From: Rhyacichthys aspro
Taxonomy: Eukaryota > Chordata > Actinopteri > Gobiiformes > Rhyacichthyidae
Length of the DNA stretch: 64,000 nt
Assembly (NCBI GenBank): GCA_036850595.1
Contig: CM072158.1
Span: 7,827,422-7,891,421 of the forward strand
Reading direction: 5' to 3'
Shown: positions 25,301-37,765 of the stretch, in pieces
Numbering within the stretch: the stretch's first letter is position 1
Layout of the letters: the number at the start of each line of letters is the position of its first letter
The notes under the pieces: model-generated
Seen by the model: the letters and a program-made list of their open reading frames with translations, nothing else
What the model was told of the DNA's origin: nothing
The model's database searches: none
Program-made: the position numbers and the translations under genes

Positions 25301-26676
25301 CCATGAAGATATTTAACAATAGCCATCAATAAACAGTTTTGTGATACAAGCGCATTATCCTTAAATGGTAAAGCATTACAAAAGTATAGATTCACAAGGC
25401 AAATTATAAAGTGTCTTTCAAATGCACTAGAGCCTTGCCCTGTGCAGTTAAGGTGCTAAACGTCACTTAAAGCCAATTTAAACAATTCTCCATCTGTTCT
25501 TCTCTATCTCTGTTTGACAGTGGCTCTGTTCACTATTAAGACGAAGCCTGATTATATATTTGGGACACTGATTGTCAAGTAAGGCTGACTGGTGACAAAT
25601 CACCAGAGATGAAAGGCCATTCAACATGAATGATATCAGTTTTTAATACACAGTGGTCCAATTCCTAAACGTCATTACAATTAAAGAAAAAAAAAAAAAA
25701 AAGAGTTCTTGCTTCTGTTATAAATCCATGATCTTTAAATCAAGAGTAAAGCACTTTTAGTGATACATTTAAAACAGCCAGTATAGATCCATTTTAAATG
25801 GACACTGAGCTGTTCTTTCCCCTTATTTAACATCATAAGTCGTAAAAGGTTTTACATCCACAATGCTACATGTCAGAACAATTAAATACTCTGGACTCTG
25901 GACTGAAGTCTAGGTCAGTGCCACTTATTTGATATTAACAGGTTTGTATTTTCCTCTTTGTTATTCAAAGACAACAGTTTTATTCTACAGTTAACTTTAC
26001 TTGCTCACACCAATTTTAAATAAAGAAGAGCTAAACTTTAAATACTGACCCAAGCTAAAACTTAATAATAGATTAAACTACATTTTTTCAAAGAGCCATT
26101 AATGCTCCTAATGCTTACATTAAACTCTTGGTTTTTTGGCTCCATTTCCAATGTGTAAACAGTGCTTTGTCATGTTTTAATTAGGTTTTATCATGAGTTC
26201 AAACCTTTTCTTAAAGTTCAGGTCTCTCAATATAATTTACAATTATGGCAAAAATACAGAAAATTAGATTTCATCACTGTATTTACTTTTTTATCTTGAC
26301 ATTGAGCAAAATTTTAAAAATTGTTTTAAAAAGGTTTTACCATTCCTTTTATACAGGCCTTTTTTGGTGGATCCTTATACCAGCACTACTCCCACTTTTC
26401 CCTCACATTTATACAATTTAAAGTAATGGTGGTCAGTTCTTTCTGTTCACACATGGGATAGTCCGGTGAAGTAAAAACCTGATGACAAACGTAGAGCGGT
26501 AAAAATAGTACACTGTAAGTTTAGTGGTTAATAAATGTCTCTGCATTTCTCCACCTCTTTTGGTTTGACGTGCCTCGCGGCGGTCACACACTGGTGCTGT
26601 GTGAGCTTATGTAATCGAGACTATCCTTTCCTCCCTGTAGCTGCTGTGCTGTGGCACCTCCATGTGGCGGGGTCAG

Positions 26677-28595
26677 CTAAGGTGAATCAGCCGTAGAAGA
26701 CACAGAGTTGTCCTGCGTGGCTGGAGAGGGTGGAGACATCACACGCCGCATTTTAATTTCTTTCTTGCATCTGTATTGCGAGAGAGACGTACTGCATGTA
26801 AACTCGTGTCCACCTGCACAGCTTGCTCCGGATCGTTCAATTGTTCTTCCCTCATGAGCTCTTTGTTTTTCAAGTCCAGGGAGACATGTGGAAACAGTAT
26901 CCAGTGAAGTCACGGCTTGGCAAATTGCATGTTTTTCTTGCTTGAGGTGTTTATGCTCGGTTGAGACTGAGCCACAGTGGTCAGACCAAGTCATCTTTCT
27001 CTTCTGGAAATGGAAGAACATAACAACAACAGCAGTGCCGTGAGGTTCTGAAGAGCCAGGTTTATTATAATTGAACAAAATGAATCAAGCCAAAACCATT
27101 ATCTTTAGAGAGACGTATGCGAGAAGATAATGACTTTGTTCATGTCTGTTTATGAGTTACTCTCTTGCTTTTTGGCCTTTTTTGTGGCCTCTCTTACGAT
27201 CTGTTCCCATTACTGCCAGCTTGTTAAAGTAAAATTTAAACTGCATTCACAATAAATCTGTGTGTGTAAATGTTAAATGTAGTCAGCATGTACTTGAGGA
27301 ATCTATTTTGTGTTTTTACAGCAATGACATGAAAACGAGATGAATCCAGGCTGGCAGCCAAAATTACATAGAGGAGTATATGCTGAGCCAAATACTATAT
27401 TTATGGGTGTAGGAGGATATAAATGTGGGAGGGACAACCTAGCAGAACTTTGTAAATTTAATGTTTGTAATTTGGATCCTTGAAACAGGTGGAATAATAC
27501 TTTTATCAGGATATTCATGCATGACATCATTGATAATAATACGTTTTTTGTTCATGTGTGGTTAGAAAAATCAAAAAGAGGGTGGGACTGGTTACGCTCC
27601 CATATAATTGCTGTTGTAATGAAATAGGGTTTCTGAATTTTGGAGTTGAAATGTTATACAGTGTTGTTACAGTCAACAAAGTGATAGGAACATACCTTCA
27701 CTGGCATATGGAGCTGATTTTGGCACCAGTGCAGAGAACGTTTAGGAGTTTTGGCCTGATTCGGTGTTGACTCAAGAGCGTCCCGGGGAAACCACATCTT
27801 GAGCATTACTTCGATCTGCAACAGGCTTTGGAGATATTTCTCACTGCAACAATCAAAAAAGAGTAAATGAATGGTTTGTAACAGAAAAATATGTGAAATT
27901 AACATAAACTTGCAAGCTCTTACTGCTTACCCCATTTCAGGCTTTTGCAAAATGCCCAGAATCCTTTGCAGTCTGTCCATGGCAACACTCTGCTGAAAAC
28001 TGGTTAGGCCTGCAATAGTTAAAATGTGCCATACACACGTCAAGAGTTAGTTGACAGACAGTAACAGAGATAAAATTCCCGTCAGACATTTATCACAGTC
28101 TCAAAAAATACCTACCTTTGTCAAATCGGCCACTCTTGAGTCCGTGGAGTAGCTCCAGTAAAGGACGAACAAACCTCTGCAAATCCATGCACTGAAACAA
28201 TATAAAGAAAAAAATCATAAATGAGCTAATGACAAAAACACTCCAGCAAAGGCATGTTTTAAGTTAACTATGCCTACTTTTTGAGCAAAAGCCAGGTCTC
28301 CAGGCGAGGCATGTGATGATCCAGCTGAGGTGTAGGTCGATACGTCATAATGCATGGTTTCACACAAAAATTCAGAGTCTTTCTTTGCACTTGCGTCATC
28401 TGAATGAGTTAACCAGCATTGTCCAGAGAGTGGTATGTGTTTATCTTCTGTACAGGACGTACTGAGTCTGTTGCCACGCTCTCCTTCTGAGAAAAAGTCC
28501 ACTTCATCCTCCGTCTGCTCACTTTCACTCAGAACAAAGTGTGGACTGGAGTGAGGGGGACCTGAAGATTTAGACAAGCTGCCTGATGAATTCAT
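26677..28595 (-). CDS. ciart: ciart (CHRONO), circadian-associated transcriptional repressor
   Basis: CIART represses CLOCK/BMAL1-driven transcription in the core clock loop (family knowledge). Five coding exons: 28595-28278, 28191-28116, 28009-27931, 27843-27696 and 27003-26677. They sum to 948 bases, 315 residues plus stop. The ATG follows its acceptor directly. The N-terminal part is Ser/acidic-rich. The conserved core runs from about residue 100: DLAFAQKCMDLQRFVRPLLELLHGLKSGRFDKG, then SFQQSVAMDRLQRILGILQKPEMG, then YLQSLLQIEVMLKMWFPR, closely matching mammalian CIART. The C-terminal exon (KRKMTWSDHCG... to VSSTADSP) is less conserved and much shorter than in mammals. A 5'UTR exon lies upstream, ending at a donor at 29516. 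The promoter carries clock-type E-boxes and a D-box. Confidence 0.93.
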
Positions 28596-29515
28596 CTGCA
28601 ATGAGACAAACACAATAAAGCACTCAGTATTGACAATGATTCAGTGTGTTATTTCTAGGATTTGTTTTTTAAGCTGACACCTGTTTTCATGTTACTATTA
28701 ATTTCAGATAGTTATAATAGGTATTTTGTTGTATATTGTATTTGTCTTCAGCAGAACACTTTCAGTGATGGTTATATTGACTTTTGTCATCTTCTCTTTA
28801 GCTAGAGTCCTGAAATTGTAAACTGGGAGCAAAATAAAATACCGTAAAGCTGACAAAGTTAAGAAATGTAATCATAAAATCTATGTGCTGTGAATTATCC
28901 TTTACCTATATGCACAGTAAATGCACAGGCTTAGACATCAACAATGTTCATTAATTTTACTTGGTTCAAATCACCAGTATGTTTAATATCTTTGTCTGCT
29001 GCAAAAACAACACATTATCTTATTCATGAGACATTTCTAGGAAGTTTCTGGGAATCATCTTTACAGGCTGTAACCAATAGGGACGCATTAGCACTAGTTA
29101 CACACCAATCCGGTCATATTAAGACTGTCATCTTAAGGTACACTATGATCATTGGTGTTTCCCAAAATGTGGGCGTGTGGGTCATCTGAGGACAGCAGGC
29201 TTGGCACTGTTTGGCGTTACCTCGCGTAACCTCTGAGGCGATAACATGAGTCTATTTCACACCATACACAGAATAAAAGAATAAAAGCTATTTAAAGCTT
29301 GGTTATCGGAGAATAACATCTCAATTATGTAACAATATGTCACATTGCAAACAAGCCTTAAATACAAGGGGAAGCAAGAATAAGTCTTGGTAAAGCAAAG
29401 TTTTCAAAGAAGAAAACTCACTCAAAGTAATTATACTACAACAAACTTACTTTAAACTGTAAGGTATTAAATTAGCTTTAAGCACATGCATTTTTCATTA
29501 AAGAAGGGCTCTTAC

Positions 29516-29750
29516 CTTGTCGAAGAGGAAACAATAAAATCAAATACAGCTGAAAAAGACAATGACGGCGACTGAAAAGGCACGTTAAAATACTTGTTAA
29601 ACACGTCAAAAGTCCAACATTTATCGAAGTACGAGAAGATAGCAGAGTGAAGACGGTTAAAAAGCTCAGTGAAGAGTCTTCCCGGCTCCAGCCCTTTGTA
29701 GTTTACTTTGACAAGTGTCCAACTCGCACAAAAGTCTCCCACAGAAAAGC
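29516..29750 (-). other. ciart: 5'UTR exon of ciart
   Basis: A consensus donor (GACAAG|GTAAGAG) ends this exon at 29516, and the next same-strand acceptor is the one directly before the ciart ATG. Its 5' limit is estimated from the E-box/CCAAT cluster that starts just beyond. Confidence 0.55.
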
Positions 29751-29762
29751 AAACTGACGCTA

Positions 29763-30003
29763 CACGTGCAGGAACAAAGCAGCGTTGTGATTGGCTGATT
29801 TGAGGTCAGGACGTCTCTGATTGGCTGAGAGGTATGACCAATCGAACGCTTTCTGAGCACTGATTGGTTAGTGTTGTGTTGAGTCGGCTGCGTAGTTAGC
29901 GGCTGCACGTGTGGGTGGTGTGGCAGTGAAACGAGTACAGGCACATTTTCTCCTTTATTTATGTCATAATATATGTTTACAAAAAAGTGAGGGATTTACG
30001 TAA
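29763..30003 (-). promoter_or_regulatory. ciart: ciart clock-type promoter: two E-boxes, a D-box and CCAAT boxes
   Basis: Perfect CACGTG E-boxes lie at 29763-29768 and 29906-29911, and a perfect palindromic D-box TTACGTAA lies at 29996-30003. Between the two E-boxes are at least four ATTGG/CCAAT motifs (near 29789, 29820, 29839 and 29862). E-boxes bind CLOCK/BMAL1, and D-boxes bind PAR-bZIP factors and NFIL3 (established). Their grouping at a clock repressor gene supports function. Confidence 0.75.
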
Positions 30004-30009
30004 CACTTT

Positions 30010-31930
30010 TGATGTTTAGTTTTTATCTCTTAGGGGCTAGTGTAAGGCAGACAAACAATAAGATTGAAGAGATAATGTGCATATTTTAGGCATATTAGTC
30101 CTCTTTTATTCCTATAGTGCTCAATCCCTAAATACATACTAATCCATAGGAATTTCTAAACATTACTTCTAGCCATAATGAGGTATCTTAATGTATATTT
30201 CAACTGTACAATATGATGACACAGGCAAGATTATGAGAAATGACATCATAGGCCTATTAGTGACTGTAACTAAGTCTTACTTTACATACTTACATAATAA
30301 GACTATATGTCCAGAAGCTTCTTCAGCATGAAGTCTAATTTGTGGTCTCATAACATATGCTTAGACTGCTGGAACAATTACAGGGATAGCAAACTATATT
30401 TAAATAAACACCACTATGATGGGACATATAATCCAAGGATTGAAGACAAGGACCATTGTGCAGTCAAACAGTAGTAATTACCTGCTATTGTCACAACTTT
30501 GCCCAAAGTCTCAGGAGATTGCTTAAAGATATCCCAAACAATGCTATTTGTTCTGTGGGTTGTTTGACTGTGTCTTGTGTGACTTATATAATGACTTGTA
30601 AAAACAGTTTCTGGGCTCTAGAGGTTTGCATATGGATTAGGATTTTTTAACAGATTTTTTTCCATTCAAAAAGGGATTAATGTAGCTGACAATGACAAAT
30701 CAAACAGTGGGAAATTTTCTGACCTGACTGAAAACACAGTTGAACAACTGAATTGAATTGTGTTGCTGTGTGAAGAGTTGTTCCAGTCTTTAGAGAGTAA
30801 CACACATTTGTTTTTAAAGTTTTCTAAAAAAAAAAAAAAAAAAAGATAAAAGAATATAAAAAGCAAAATCTATGATGAAAGTAATCACATCTTGACAAAA
30901 TGGAAATCCTTTTTCAACAGCTAGGTCATGTGAGGACAAGGTGGATATCATGGTAACTGTAAGTGTCCTTATTTCATCCTGGGAGGAGAGTTTTTGGGTG
31001 TGTAGTTCTCACCAATCCCAGTTCACATAAAAAAGATAATACAGCAGAAAGAGTAAACCTGAATTTACCTTTTACATAATGCTGAGTACTAAAAGGGCAA
31101 AGCCCCTGGAAATCCTGTATCATATACTGTACCTTTGATAGTATGGAAATGTAGATATCACATAACAAGCTTACAATATTTGTTGTGACTGACAATTATT
31201 AATCCTAATATTTGTTGACAGTATAATTAAACATGGTTGTGTCAACAGTCTTATGTAAAATAGCATCATTTATTGAAATGAACTGTTTTTAAATCTATGA
31301 AAAGATATTAGTGCATAAAAAATAAAATGTAGGCCATTGGCTGCTTTTTGTCCATACAATGCCACCCGAAGGCAGACACAAAACAGGATGTCAACATGAC
31401 CTGACAACCTCTGAAACAAGTCAGTCTGCTGTCAATGTTTAACTTCCTCAGTGCGAGGTCAGAAAGAACAAGTGCATACATTAAGACCATGTTGTGAAGA
31501 AAGTGCTTGATGTACTTTGCTTAAAGGCAATGGCAAACTTTACTGCTGTGCATTAACACCACAGTAGGCACTAGTGGCCTTGAATTTCAGAGAGATGCTG
31601 CTGAGCAGAGACCTTATTTGAACCAAAAGACCTCTACAGTTTGAAAACCTGTTTTTGTCCTGTCTTCACTAACACTTTAGAAGAGATACCAGGAACAGAT
31701 CATTTAAATACAAGTCCAATCTTGCCTCCAGTGAAAAACTCAATGCTGGAAATGAATGCTATTAGTTGCTAAAGAAAGAAGTTTAGCCTAAGTCCTCTCT
31801 ATCTGAGAGAGAGTCAGGACCAAGTAACAGTACTACAGCCAGTTTGTAAAACACTGCATAAACATGTGTTTACAGAAACCAAGTGCTTTGACACTAATAT
31901 TTTAGTAATAATCATACACCCAGATTGCCA
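30010..31930. other. Intergenic region between ciart and mrps21
   Basis: AT-rich DNA with a 17-base A tract at about 30827-30844 and no convincing gene on either strand. Short ORFs here show no family resemblance. Confidence 0.6.
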
Positions 31931-31934
31931 AATA

Positions 31935-31940
31935 TTTATT
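31935..31940 (-). terminator. mrps21: Possible mrps21 polyadenylation signal
   Basis: Minus-strand AATAAA, 185 bases beyond the mrps21 stop codon, gives a short 3'UTR typical of mitochondrial ribosomal protein genes. Confidence 0.45.
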
Positions 31941-32124
31941 AGGTTTTGAAAGAATGTGACTGAAGATTCATTTAACCAACGCTTTAAAAGCTAAAGGTTG
32001 CTTCACAATAAATGTTTGATTCATAAATATATTGACATCAAAATTGTCCAGTTCACTTGTGATGTTGCTGGCTGCCATCTAACCAGTCTATGCACAACAT
32101 GTTCTCTTGTCATACTCCATCTCA

Positions 32125-32981
32125 CTAGCAGCCGAGCCAGGGATCCTCTCTGTTTGTCCTGGAGATAAAGGCAATTTTCCTGGCCATTTCAGCATGGTAG
32201 ATTCGCCTGCAGTTCTCAAAGTTTTTCCGCTGTCGCTCTCGGCAGGGCTTCTCATAGTAGCGTTTTCGTTTCACCGTGTCAATAATCCCATCTTGTGTAA
32301 GGAGCCTGATGTGAGAAGAGAAAATATTTCAAGTCCCAGACATTAGCCTTGACAATATTCTGTACCATGTATACTAACACACATTGTCAAAAAGGATGAT
32401 CAATAAAAAAAGAAAGTTTTTATTTTTCAAAATGAAACAATGGTCAGCTGAAAATTGCCCCATTAGTATTAGAAAAAAAATCAGGATCAGTTTAATTGCT
32501 AGGTAAGATGAAAAGGTTTTCACAGTACTAGGAATTGGTTTTGGCATACAGATGCAAACACAATCGACAAATCACAAAGTTACACAACACATTAAGAACA
32601 ACTAAATACCCCATCATCAGTAATTAGGTGCTTAAAATACAACTTGGATTCATGTGACCCACTGCGTGTTGTGTATTGTTACATTGCAACATATTAAATT
32701 CAGATTAACTCTGCAATTGCAAACGTCAAAAAGAAATAAATACATCTAACAATTTTATTGGCATGTCATTGAAGTGCGCATGCGCAATTCTATGACATTC
32801 ATCGGAAAGGTAAAGGCGGCTAGAAGTTATCCTCTTCAATCACAAATCTTTTATTAGACTTGATAATTTATTCGTTTCGCAATCTACTATTTTCTAACCT
32901 GTTTAAATTCTTGTATGCTGCGTCTACGTTGCCGTCTTGGACCATCACTGTCCGAGCGATGAAGCGGAGGTGCCTCGCCAT
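32125..32981 (-). CDS. mrps21: mrps21, mitochondrial small ribosomal subunit protein bS21m
   Basis: A component of the mitochondrial 28S ribosomal subunit, homologous to bacterial S21. Two coding exons, 32981-32899 and 32305-32125, sum to 264 bases: 87 residues plus stop, the same length as the human protein. The sequence begins MARHLRFIARTVMVQDGN, has the basic core VKRKRYYEKPCRERQRKNFE and ends REDPWLGC, all strongly like human MRPS21. The intron splits the Arg codon of NLNR|LLTQDG (phase 2). The acceptor is CACATCAG and the donor GTTAGA. Intron 1 carries a perfect NRF1 palindrome. The gene faces away from crabp2, which is on the opposite strand. Confidence 0.95.
32775..32786. promoter_or_regulatory. 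mrps21: Perfect NRF1 palindrome in mrps21 intron 1
   Basis: TGCGCATGCGCA matches the NRF1 consensus (YGCGCAYGCGCR) exactly. It lies about 200 bases inside the gene from the start codon. NRF1 is a known activator of nuclear genes for mitochondrial function. Confidence 0.6.
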
Positions 32982-32999
32982 GATAAACCGGGTGTTCAC

Positions 33000-34660
33000 C
33001 GTGTTGACCGTCCGGAAACACCGAAGTACGAAAGGTTCCGTCTCAGAGAAAACTAAAAGTTAACGCTAGGTGACGCTTTTACGTTACTAAACACCGTGAG
33101 ATTTAACAAAATCATCACACTACAGATTTAAAAGCAAGCTCAGTATAATGTAGCACCACCTGATTACTAAATAACCGTAAATGCACGAAAAAATAGACTT
33201 TAGAAGAGATACTAGTGAGATCAAAACAGACAGCAGGTAGGGAAGTTGCCAAAGTGGTGCTGGAAAACTAAACTTCAAAGCACTCCTCAATTAAATCTGT
33301 GAATCTGTTCGACACGGACCAACTACTTAATAAAGGTTTGGAAATGTCTCAATGTAGTATTACATTATGATTAGGGTTGTGTTGGATTTACAGCTTACAA
33401 AGCATTGTGCTGATGAGAGCTCTTTATAGTTAATACAGGAGCTAGCTGACAGGAGAATCACAGTTCTATCAAAGCACATTTGTTGTCATAGCAACAGGTA
33501 CATCGGTGTCCAGTGCTATCCTTTCATCAAGTTCATTCTACTCTTTTTTTTCCATCTCTGGGCTGTTGTTGTACTGAGCATCTTGATCTGAGGTCAACCA
33601 GCGGTGAATCTCTGCCTGAGTCATACCTCTCATTTGCATTTAAATGTGCTTTTATAGGTTTCCTTTGTATAAAATAGCTGGCGAGGTTAATTCCCATGTT
33701 ACTGTAACTTTATAGCTTACTGTATATTGTGTATGGTGCCACAGGGAGGAATGCTGAGACAACCAGTGAGCACAGATAACATCATGGCTCCTTTTGTTGG
33801 GTGAATGCACTGCATCATGTTTCCAGAGGCATCCCTTCTGATCCAGGTCTGTTGATATCTTGTTGGCACTCTTCTTTACCAGAGCATGCATTAAATGAAT
33901 AAACCCAAAGATATAGTGAAACAACAAAAGTTAGATTTTTATTTTTATGATCTAACGGTGTTGTACAATAAATGCTTTGAGCTTTGAATACATTTTACTC
34001 ATTGTACACTCAGATGAAAGTAACAGCTGTGTCTGTTGCCAGTCCAAATGTAAAGCCCTGTGGACATAAACCACAGCTGTCCATTTTTTATATGAGATGA
34101 TCATGTGTCACTGATACAACTGCCATTAAAAGCCGACTCTGCAGAGTGTAAAAGCTGATGCCTCCAGCTGGCAGCCTTATCTTTTGAGTCTTTCATTAGC
34201 TGACCCCCTTCCTCTCTGAACACTTTAACCTGCTATCTGATTTCACATACCAAATTTTAAAGACTAAACAGCTGTAGGTTATAATTTCTCCTCATTCATT
34301 CATCCATTCATTGAATTCCTGACAAATACTTGTAGCTATAAAAACACAAATTAATTATCACCCTGTCCTCAGTATCAAACACTTACTGGAAAATGCATTT
34401 TTTTCAGCTGGTATCCAAATCTTTCACCATGCTGCCAGAGGTGGAAGGTAGCCTACAAAGCAGAGGAGGCAGACGGGGGGAAAGTCCCTCCCTGCCACCA
34501 CCCTCTCTGCATCAGATCCAGGCTGAGCCATCAGCCAATGAATGGAGGCGTAGATGCAGGGAGAAGAAATGACTTTAGGAACCGGTTAACGGAGGGGGAC
34601 AGACACGGACCAGCAAGTCTACGCGCAGTCTACTCTGGCCCACTGCAATCAAACCTTCAG
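33000..34660. other. Divergent intergenic region between mrps21 and crabp2
   Basis: This region holds both promoters. The part next to crabp2 (about 34,430-34,668) is GC-richer and probably includes its 5'UTR. No other gene or RNA was recognised. Confidence 0.55.
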
Positions 34661-34668
34661 CAAATAAA

Positions 34669-37038
34669 ATGGAAAAGAAAACTGCAGACTTTGCCGGAAA
34701 ATGGAAAATGAAGTCATCTGAAAATTTTGAAGAACTTTTAAAAGCACTAGGTAAGTTGTCTATTTAACTCTGTGCATGTATGGTCACTTCAAGCTGCTAT
34801 TGTCTCAGATATGCAGCTCAAGTTTAATGCAAATTTGAATGAAATTTGCAAATAATGAGCTGTCAGTCACTCTGTCATTATGTGGCATTATGAGCTGCTA
34901 ATCCACTTGTCCCAGAGGTCACAAGGAGATGTCTGCAGTGGTGCAAACTCTTGTAACTGGTCTTATTGGTCTGGTTAAGCTGTATGATGCTGTATGTATG
35001 GCAGCTGTAAGTCCTCTGTAAGTCAAGTATGAGAGACGGAAAGGTCAGTGCAGGGGCAGCCAGTGGCATCCATTAAAAATCTGAAGACAAACAGCCTGTG
35101 GAGGAATGTTAGATGAGACTCATCTGAAGCAGGGCCCTCATGCGGTTGTAATTAGAGCCAGTGTAAACGGAACTAAGCCTTGACATGGGCCCCTCAGTCG
35201 GGCTGGCTTTCCTTCGCCGCCCTGGGCCTCCCTGACCCACTACACGGCTTATATATGTGTGTATGCCTACTTTACTTCATGATCCCGAGATGAATGAGAT
35301 TTGCGAGATCATCCTATTTTTTGCTGAACCCGTTGGTGCTCACATGAGTCAACAGGAAAAAGTAAAAGGTTAACGGGCAGCGGCGGGTCTGGATTTATCA
35401 AATGTCACATCTGTAATTACCAAGCACATGGTTTATATAAGAGATTTAGTCCTACTTTTAAACTCATTAGAGATGTGAGCTAGTAACTCATTGGTGTCTC
35501 GGCAAGTTATTCTTTTTTAATGACAATGATTATATTTGACACAATGAGCTGCTTTGAAAAGATAAGATTTGAGCATTATGCTTGAAAGATAAAGACAGTT
35601 CAGTGAATAAAATGGGTCTGTAAGCAATGAAGTTTCCCAACATACAGACAAGCATCTTGTAATAAAAGGATGGTGCAGTGAAGCATTGCCTACAAAAGGG
35701 AAAAAACCCACTTTGAATGCAATAAAACTAAAGCTGTGACTGATTTGGTTTAAAAGGGAACGTCTTTACAGTAACATTTAATTGTCTCTGAGAATTGAGA
35801 AAGTTGTAGAGAAGCTTTCGTCATCTGGCTGTTCAGAGCGTTAACAAATGTTTGGTTTTAAAAATTGGCAGGCCATAAACACATATGGAACAAAAAGAAG
35901 ATGCTGTGTAAGTGTAGAGCAATACAATTCAAAGGAAAAATCAAAACAAACAAACCTCCGGAGGAAAAATTACCAGAGAAATATCCCCTGGAAAACTTTA
36001 CACTTAGTGACTTTCAATTAAAACCACGCCATTCTTTTTCAATTCCAGCTGCTGTTACATTTTTTCCACTCATCACAGACTAACCCTGGAGCATCTTTCA
36101 ACACAGTTTTGAGATGTTTGCATTTGAACCTCTGTTTTTAGGTGTGAACGTGTTTTTGCGTAAGATTGCTGTGACGGCTGCGTCCAGCCCGGCGGTGGAG
36201 ATCTCTCAGCAGGGGGAGAGCCTGTCCATCAAGACGTCCACCAGCGTCCGCACCACCCATGTCTCATTCACTGTGGGACAGTCCTTCAACGAGACCACAG
36301 TCGATGGACGCCCCTGCACGGTATCATTCTCTTTTCACCTCACATTCCTCAATAATGTCCGTGTGTAAACCAGCACCCGCTTTGGGCCAAGGACGAGGTA
36401 GTTACAGTGAAGAGGGAACACATGGAAGTCATTTAGTGGGTGATAATGCAGGGGTCTGGTCTTCGTTCTTGATACCTACAGTCACGACTCTGAATTTTAG
36501 TGCCCAAAAATGAGTCTGCCAAAGGGGGCTGGAGTCAGTCTAATGTTGCATTCATGTGTCAGAAAATTAAGATCATTTCTTGATTTCCCACCAACACGAC
36601 ACATTTTTCTAACATACAGCCTGTTCAGTCGCATTCAAACAATAGCTCCAGTGAAAATGGTCCCAAGTGGACTTCGATGACCTCAGTGATGCACACAGCT
36701 TTTGACAATGAACTTTGGGAATTTTACGAGCCGTGCTTCGCTTTCAGTCAATGTAACATTCTTGTCTAATTGATCCCTGCAGAGTTTTCCAAAGTGGGAA
36801 ACAGATCAGAAAATAAGCTGCGAACAGACTTTACAGAAAGGCGACGGACCCAAAACTTCATGGACCAGAGAGCTAACAAACGACGGAGAACTCATTCTGG
36901 TAATAGGTTTATGTACCGGACCAATGCACTTCCTTTTAAAGGCACATTGAGTTCAAAAGTTGACTTTTTGTTGCTGGTTCCTTTCAGACGATGACTGCAG
37001 GGGACGTTGTCTGCACCAGAGTTTATGAGCGGGAATGA
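34669..37038 (+). CDS. crabp2: crabp2, cellular retinoic acid-binding protein 2
   Basis: An intracellular lipid-binding protein that carries retinoic acid to nuclear receptors (family knowledge). Four coding exons in the invariant family pattern: 34669-34750, 36142-36320, 36783-36899 and 36988-37038. They give 142 residues plus stop. Residues KWKMKSSENFEELLKALGV form the helix-turn-helix lid, and LRKIAV includes the Arg-Lys of the nuclear-import patch described in mammalian CRABP2. TSWTRELTNDGE carries the ligand-binding Arg, and the end CTRVYERE holds the Arg-x-Tyr pair that binds the carboxylate. The N-terminus (MEKKTADFAG) is four residues longer than in human, so numbering shifts. Teleosts often keep crabp2a and crabp2b; which copy this is cannot be decided here. 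Confidence 0.95.
34751..36141 (+). other. Intron 1 of crabp2
   Basis: A 1.4-kb intron with no coding exon or clear repeat seen. Confidence 0.7.
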
Positions 37039-37225
37039 GGAAATTACAGAACGGTTATACAATACTCCTGTTTAGGGCCTCATGCATGGATTACATTTAC
37101 TGGCCTTGTTTCCTTTTCATTCTCCTGTGTTTAGGGTCAGGGGTCAAGTTAACAAAAGTAGTTCAGATCAGTCTATAATGTTTGTCCAGTCCAGTCCAGA
37201 GGTAAGCAATAGATGTTCCTGATGA

Positions 37226-37231
37226 AATAAA
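37226..37231 (+). terminator. crabp2: Probable crabp2 polyadenylation signal
   Basis: AATAAA 188 bases past the stop codon, the first canonical signal downstream. Confidence 0.6.
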
Positions 37232-37639
37232 GGTAAACTAACTATGTTTAAAAAGCCATGACTGTTGACTGCTGACTATAATGTTCTGCCATTTATTATT
37301 ACATCTAATCAGAAGAACTCAGCAAGTAGGCTTTGCATATTTTAAGTTGGTGGACCAGGAAAAAATGAGAACTTCTACAGTGGCCTAAGAGATATGTTAG
37401 TTCAACAGTATACAGCACTTGGCAAATGAACTCCTGCTTTCCATTAAAATTACAAACACTCCGATAAATAAATATATTTTTTCCTCTACAGAATATTTCT
37501 TATGTAGTAGCTTGTGATGAAAAGCCTGTGGAGGTTCTCAGTCATCCAGGACATAGTCAATAAATTAGCAGAATAAATTGAAAAGTAAGACTGATGTAAG
37601 TTCAGAATTAGGTCTAGTCCAAGGCAGAGCACCTCTGTG

Positions 37640-37765
37640 GCTCACCTGTGCCACAGCGGTGGCACCGGTCCATTCCTGGCTGAGGTCCATTCACTTCATG
37701 TCAGTACCCCTCTCTCCTTAATTCCCTGTCCATCTACTGTGTGTATCTAATAAAGGCAAAATGCC
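37640..37765 (+). repeat. Interspersed-repeat tail ending in a ...taataaaggca motif
   Basis: The run ttccctgtccatctactgtgtgtatctaataaaggc looks like the recurrent 3' tail of teleost interspersed repeats. A relative lies near 4676-4720 (tttcctatctgtctactgtctctatt). The class was not determined. Confidence 0.4.

Noticed and set aside
28966..28982. tRNA B-box-like ggttcaaatcacc
   Set aside because: It deviates from the B-box consensus, there is no A box at the right distance and no cloverleaf could be drawn.
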